Assembly: GCA_021787255.1 (NCBI GenBank)
Contig: JAJYMD010000465.1
Span: forward strand, 1-12,617
From: Actinomycetes bacterium
GTDB lineage: Bacteria; Actinomycetota; Acidimicrobiia; Acidimicrobiales; RAAP-2
Direction of reading: 5' to 3'
Length of the DNA stretch: 12,617 bases
Of the stretch, positions 9,472 through 12,617 are shown piece after piece (positions within the stretch are counted from its first letter, which is position 1; each line of letters begins with the position of its first letter). The notes beneath the pieces are model-generated. The model ran no database searches. It saw nothing but the letters and a program-made list of their open reading frames with translations, and had not been told where the DNA came from. The translations under genes were made by a program, and so were the position numbers.

Positions 9472-10050
9472 TCACCACGGAACGGCCACGGTGGCGAGCC
9501 TCGTGTACCGGGCGCCGGCGGGGTCGAGCTCGGAGCGGACGAGGTCGGCGGCCAGGACCCGCCAGCTCGCCTCGATCGGCGCACCCGCGAGGGCCGCGGG
9601 GATCGTTCGGCGGCCCCGCGCCCGGGCGAGCGTGAGATGCCCCTCGAAGGGCGCGTCCAGCCCCGCCCCGGGCAGGAGCGTGCCCAGCGAGCGGCGCACC
9701 GAGCCGGCGAGATCGTCGAGCCCTGCGACCGGGACCCACAGGACGGACCGGCCAACACGCCGGCTCGACGGTCCGAGGTGCGCCTCGGGCGGAGCCGCCG
9801 CGCGGGCCATGGCCGCGCCCAGCGCGGCTTGGACGTCGTCGAGGCGCGAGAGGGCGACGTCCCCGAGGAACGCGACCGTCACGTGCAGCTGCTCCGGCGG
9901 GACCCAACGCACCGCCTCGAGCGCGGGCCGCTCGAGGTCCGACAGGACGGCCGCCACCTCCGGCGGCGGCCAGATGCCGACGAAAAGACGCGCGGTCGGC
10001 TCGGCGGCTCCGGGACGCTCCCGGTCCCCTTCGACTTCTCCTACGCTCAC
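9472..10050 (-). CDS. thpR: RNA 2',3'-cyclic phosphodiesterase (2'-5' RNA ligase family)
   Basis: The protein has 192 residues from GTG 10050. The 2H phosphoesterase fold is shown by two H-x-T motifs: LHVTVAFLG (His56, Thr58) and GHLTLARARG (His138, Thr140). The opening strand is RLFVGIWPP (21-29), with WVPPEQLHVT typical of ThpR/LigT. The family hydrolyses 2',3'-cyclic phosphates on RNA ends and can join tRNA halves with 2'-5' linkages in vitro; the cellular role is unclear. The length is typical. It starts 13 bp after the HTH gene stop on the same strand. In many actinobacteria thpR is found near cinA and recA, so the placement is conserved. The first 18 residues are extra and hydrophilic; no alternative start codon precedes RLFVG. 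Confidence 0.9.
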   Translation of the reverse strand: MSVGEVEGDRERPGAAEPTARLFVGIWPPPEVAAVLSDLERPALEAVRWVPPEQLHVTVAFLGDVALSRLDDVQAALGAAMARAAAPPEAHLGPSSRRVGRSVLWVPVAGLDDLAGSVRRSLGTLLPGAGLDAPFEGHLTLARARGRRTIPAALAGAPIEASWRVLAADLVRSELDPAGARYTRLATVAVPW

Positions 10051-10063
10051 GCGCGCAACCGCC

Positions 10064-10444
10064 TCAGCCTTGAGGCCGCGGGGGTGCCGGAGAACCTGGC
10101 GCCCCGAGCACGACCACGGGCGTGCCCGCCGCCCCCGTCGCCGTCGCCGTCGCCGTCGAGCCCGCTCTGACCGTCATCTCCACGCGCAGGCCGACCGCAC
10201 GTGCCACGCGATCGACGAACGCGACGGTGAGCGAGGCGTCCCCCTCCTCGGCGCGGACGACCGCGTCCTCGTCGACCCCCATGCTCGCTGCCAGCTCGGC
10301 CACGCCGAGCCCCGCCGCGCAGCGAAGGGCGCGCACGAGCTCCCCGAGGCTCGCCGCGAGCCCGGCCTCTGCATAGGCCGCCGCGTACGCCCCGGCGTCA
10401 TCAGGGGGAAACCGCCGCCTCAGGTCGCTCAGCTTCGCCATCAT
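10064..10444 (-). CDS. HTH (XRE/HigA-like) antitoxin-type regulator
   Basis: The protein has 126 residues from ATG 10444, whose A is the last base of the upstream toxin-like gene's TGA (TGATG overlap), so translation is probably coupled. A helix-turn-helix of the Cro/C1 type spans about residues 33-92: LGELVRALRCAAGLGVAELAASMG, then VDEDAVVRAEEGDASLTVAFVDRVARAVGLRVEM. The N-terminal 30 residues carry a helix with an AYAAAYAEAG stretch typical of antitoxins of the HigA group. The C-terminal 34 residues (Thr/Ala then Pro/Gly) look disordered and are partly encoded by a hexanucleotide repeat. Inferred role: bind and neutralise the adjacent RelE/HigB-like protein and repress the shared promoter. 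It occupies the position where many actinobacteria have clgR between cinA and recA, but it lacks the usual ClgR features, so I do not call it ClgR. Confidence 0.75.
   Translation of the reverse strand: MMAKLSDLRRRFPPDDAGAYAAAYAEAGLAASLGELVRALRCAAGLGVAELAASMGVDEDAVVRAEEGDASLTVAFVDRVARAVGLRVEMTVRAGSTATATATGAAGTPVVVLGAPGSPAPPRPQG
10137..10158. repeat. GTCGCC hexanucleotide repeat inside the HTH gene
   Basis: GTCGCC is repeated three full times plus GTCG (10137-10158). On the minus strand it encodes a Thr-Ala alternation in the C-terminal tail of the HTH protein. Copy-number change in whole units would keep the frame. Confidence 0.8.
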
Positions 10445-10875
10445 CACCTGCTCCGCTCCATCGCGCGCTCGGACGTCTTTGCGCGCGCGAACGCCCGCTG
10501 CGCGCGATCGACCTCCGCGCGCTCGCGGTCCCGCTGCTTGCGGAACGTGGTGAGCATCGTCACCTCCCTGCCCTCGCCGAACGCGTACGTGATCCGCCTC
10601 GAGACACCCTCGCACGAGAACCGCAGCTCGTGCAGACCGGCGCCGATCGCCCGGCTGTGGGGAAGCCCGAGGGCGGGCCCTGTCGAGGCCAGCCGGTCGA
10701 GCGCGCGATCCGCGAACGCCCGCTCGCGCGTTCCGAGCCGCACGTACCACCTGGCCACCTCGTCGGAGAGCTCGATGTCCCAGCCCGGTGCCGCGGGTGG
10801 CGCGGCCGCGCCTCCCGCCCGAGCCCCCGTCGCCTGGGCACCGTTCGCCGCCCCAACCTCCTCGGCCTGCGCCAT
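10444..10875 (-). CDS. RelE/ParE (HigB-like) family toxin-type protein
   Basis: The protein has 143 residues from ATG 10875, 57 bp after cinA. The core (about residues 32-130) reads GWDIELSDEVARWYVRLG, then RALDRLASTGPALGLPHSRAIGAGLHELRF, RRITYAF, and VTMLTTFRKQRDR...EVDRAQRAFAR. That order, with LG.P.S..IG.GL.ELR and a C-terminal strand plus basic 'KQ...E...A' helix, is characteristic of RelE/HigB-type (phage Gp49-like) toxins, which cleave mRNA on the ribosome. The toxin gene precedes the HTH gene, as in higBA. The N-terminal 31 residues are an unusual Ala/Gly-rich extension and the C-terminus has an extra basic tail, so it is longer than the roughly 100-residue norm. Toxicity cannot be judged from sequence. 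It is embedded in the cinA-thpR-recA run, which is unusual for a toxin-antitoxin pair. Confidence 0.75.
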   Translation of the reverse strand: MAQAEEVGAANGAQATGARAGGAAAPPAAPGWDIELSDEVARWYVRLGTRERAFADRALDRLASTGPALGLPHSRAIGAGLHELRFSCEGVSRRITYAFGEGREVTMLTTFRKQRDRERAEVDRAQRAFARAKTSERAMERSR

Positions 10876-10932
10876 GTGCCGAAAGGTCGGACGTGTGTCG
10901 TCCTGCGCGCCCTCGGGAGCTCCTCCGGCTGC

Positions 10933-12297
10933 TCAGCCCAGCGTGGGCGCCTCGAAACCGTGCTCGGGTGTGAGGAGCGTCCGCCGCAGCAGATCGAGCG
11001 CGGAGATGGCGGAGTACTGCCGCACCCGTCGGCGGTCCCCGGGCAGCCGGAGCTCCCGGCTCGGGGTCGCGCCGCTCGGGAGCGCCAGCGCAACGAAGAC
11101 GGTCCCCGGCGAGAGCCCCTCTTGAGGGTCGGGACCCGCGACACCGGTGATGCCGAGACCGATCGCCGCAGCGAGCACCCGGCGCGCACCCCGTGCCATG
11201 GCGATGGCGGCCTCCTCGGAGACGACGGGCCCCTCAGGCACGCCGAGCACGGAGAACTTGACCGCGGCGTCGTACGCGACGACCCCTCCCCGGAACCACG
11301 CGCTCGCGCCGGGAACGTCCACCAGCCGAGCCGCGACGAGCCCACCGGTGAGCGATTCGGCCACGCCGAGCGTCAGCGAGCGCTCGACGACCAGCGCGGC
11401 GACCGCCTGCTCCATCGACACGTCGTCGACGCCGAACACGACGTCGCCGAGCGTCGCTTCGAGCGCCGCTCGGACCTCCTTCTCCTCGGCATCCAGGAGC
11501 GCGCGGGCGGCCTCGGCGTCACCCGCGCGCGCCGTGAGGCGCACCTTGAGACCCTCGATCCCGCTTGCGAGGAACGCGATCGTCACCGTGCCCGCGCCCT
11601 TCGACGCGGGCCGACGCCTTGCTCCCTGGGTGCCCCCGCCTGTCCCCGGCGCAGCCACCTGCGACGCGCGCGCGTCGAGCGCGTCGATCCTCCCCTGCAG
11701 CGCCTCCGAGAGCGCCGACTCGCTCGTGCCCCACGTACGTAGGACCCGGCTCACGATCGCGCCGCTCTCCCCCGCCTCGCTCATCCGCCGCCGGAGGTCG
11801 GGCAGCACCGCTCGCTCGAACATCTCGGCCATCTCGTGGGGCACCCCGGGGACCGCGTAGACGACCTTGCCGCCGACCGGGCAGATCAGCCCCGGCGCGG
11901 TCCCGCGCGTCTGGTCGATGACGGTGGCGCCCTCCGGGACGTCGGCCTGACGGAGGTTGTTGTGTGGCATCACGCGACCACGTGCCAAGAAGAAGCCCTC
12001 GATGCGGCGCGCGATCTCCTCGTGGCGCACGAGCCGGACGTTCATCAGCTCGGCGATCGCCTCGCGGGTGATGTCGTCCTGGGTCGGGCCGAGCCCGCCG
12101 CAGACGATCACCCCGTCGCTGCGGGCGAGCGCGGTCCGCAGCGCTGTCACGATGCGCGCCCGGTTATCGCCGACCACCTGATGGAAGTGCGAGTCGACCC
12201 CGGCCGCAGCCAGCTGCTCGCCCAGCCACTGCCCGTTCGTGTCCGCGATCTGCCCGAGGAGCAGCTCCGTGCCGATCGCGACGATCTCGACCCTCAT
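10933..12297 (-). CDS. cinA: CinA family protein (MoCF-like domain plus nicotinamide-nucleotide amidase domain)
   Basis: The protein has 454 residues from ATG 12297, which overlaps the pgsA TGA by four bases (ATGA). The N-terminal MoCF-like domain has EIVAIGTELLLGQIADTN (4-21), CGGLGPTQDD (66-75), MPHNNLRQADVPEG (110-123) and VPGVPHEM (149-156). The C-terminal PncC-like domain has GVAESLTGGLVAARL (311-325, Ser315), GGVVAYDAAVKFSVLGV (336-352) and GITGVAGPDP (381-390). In other bacteria the two halves act as a pyrophosphatase and NMN deamidase in pyridine-nucleotide salvage; the name comes from co-transcription with recA in competent streptococci. The linker at about 208-236 is a low-complexity Ala/Gly/Arg insertion. 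The pgsA-cinA-...-recA order is the classic arrangement in Gram-positive bacteria. Confidence 0.95.
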   Translation of the reverse strand: MRVEIVAIGTELLLGQIADTNGQWLGEQLAAAGVDSHFHQVVGDNRARIVTALRTALARSDGVIVCGGLGPTQDDITREAIAELMNVRLVRHEEIARRIEGFFLARGRVMPHNNLRQADVPEGATVIDQTRGTAPGLICPVGGKVVYAVPGVPHEMAEMFERAVLPDLRRRMSEAGESGAIVSRVLRTWGTSESALSEALQGRIDALDARASQVAAPGTGGGTQGARRRPASKGAGTVTIAFLASGIEGLKVRLTARAGDAEAARALLDAEEKEVRAALEATLGDVVFGVDDVSMEQAVAALVVERSLTLGVAESLTGGLVAARLVDVPGASAWFRGGVVAYDAAVKFSVLGVPEGPVVSEEAAIAMARGARRVLAAAIGLGITGVAGPDPQEGLSPGTVFVALALPSGATPSRELRLPGDRRRVRQYSAISALDLLRRTLLTPEHGFEAPTLG

Positions 12298-12617
12298 GGC
12301 GCCGGCTGCGCGGCGGCGGTTGCGCGACGCCCGTCCCAGAGGTACTGGGCACCGCTCGCGAGCGTGAGCGCGGTCGCGCCCCAGATCACGACGAGCTGGA
12401 GCGTGCGTTGCGGAGCGAGCGGCGGGACGAGGTAGGTGGCGATCGCGAGCTCCTGGACGATCGTCTTCACCTTGGCGAGGCGCCGCGCGGGGACCGAGAC
12501 GCCGCGCCTCCCCGCCCAGGAACGGTAGGCGCTCATGCCCAGCTCCCGGGCAGTGACGAGCCCGACCGGGATCCACGGCATCCGGCCTTGCGCGGCGAGC
12601 ACGAAGAACGCGCCGAG
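12294..12617 (-). CDS. pgsA: CDP-diacylglycerol--glycerol-3-phosphate 3-phosphatidyltransferase, C-terminal part
   Basis: The frame is open from the right window edge to TGA at 12296-12294, giving the last 107 residues of a membrane enzyme that begins outside the window. The fragment reads FFVLAAQGRMPWIPVGLV, then TARELGMSAYRSWAGRRG and VSVPARRLAKVKTIVQ, then a hydrophobic segment LVVIWGATALTLASGAQYL. The RxPWxPV..VxxREL... and AKxKTxxQ blocks are typical of PgsA, which makes phosphatidylglycerophosphate from CDP-diacylglycerol. The catalytic DG-x2-AR-x8-G-x3-D-x3-D motif would lie upstream and is not visible. Its stop overlaps the cinA start, indicating an operon. Confidence 0.92.
   Translation of the reverse strand, partial: LGAFFVLAAQGRMPWIPVGLVTARELGMSAYRSWAGRRGVSVPARRLAKVKTIVQELAIATYLVPPLAPQRTLQLVVIWGATALTLASGAQYLWDGRRATAAAQPAP

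Noticed and set aside
10064..10444. HTH gene as clgR
   Set aside because: The position fits, but the TGATG-coupled RelE-like partner and the antitoxin-like N-terminus fit a toxin-antitoxin pair better.

Overview
The window is a chromosomal stretch from a high-GC Gram-positive, almost certainly an actinobacterium. Three things point there. The gene order is pgsA-cinA-...-recA. A CGAAC-N4-GTTCG LexA box lies upstream of recA. The RecA inteins are close relatives of the mycobacterial RecA inteins. The missing recX and the mix of neighbours suggest a deep lineage such as Acidimicrobiia rather than a Mycobacterium, but that is inference.

Layout. Plus strand, 1-2980: the 3' end of a VOC/glyoxalase-like gene, a DUF167 protein, an ABC-F ATPase, and a ComF-like zinc-ribbon phosphoribosyltransferase. 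A gene-poor convergent gap follows (2981-3361). It holds a perfect 14-bp inverted repeat whose loop and 3' arm form a four-run G-quadruplex motif, a possible small ORF and a short tandem repeat. Minus strand, 3362-4594: a LOG-like Rossmann protein (TIGR00725 type) and, upstream of it in the same unit, a hexapeptide-repeat acyltransferase. Plus strand, 4872-6008: a DUF3048 lipoprotein, convergent with recA. Minus strand, 6042-12617: an operon-like run read pgsA (partial) > cinA > RelE/HigB-like toxin > HTH antitoxin > thpR > recA. Its first junctions are translationally coupled: ATGA between pgsA and cinA, TGATG between toxin and antitoxin.

The outstanding feature is recA. One reading frame encodes the RecA exteins plus TWO inteins: a 362-residue intein at the site used in M. 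leprae (in loop L2) and a 375-residue intein at the site used in M. tuberculosis (after VVKNK). They are separated by only 46 extein residues, which carry the RecA signature. Both have intact N-terminal Cys and C-terminal Asn. The second has lost much of its homing endonuclease and has Ser in place of the usual penultimate His. RecA activity would therefore need two protein-splicing events after transcription from an apparently LexA-controlled promoter. A toxin-antitoxin-like pair sits inside the same operon, at about the place where many actinobacteria have the regulator gene clgR.
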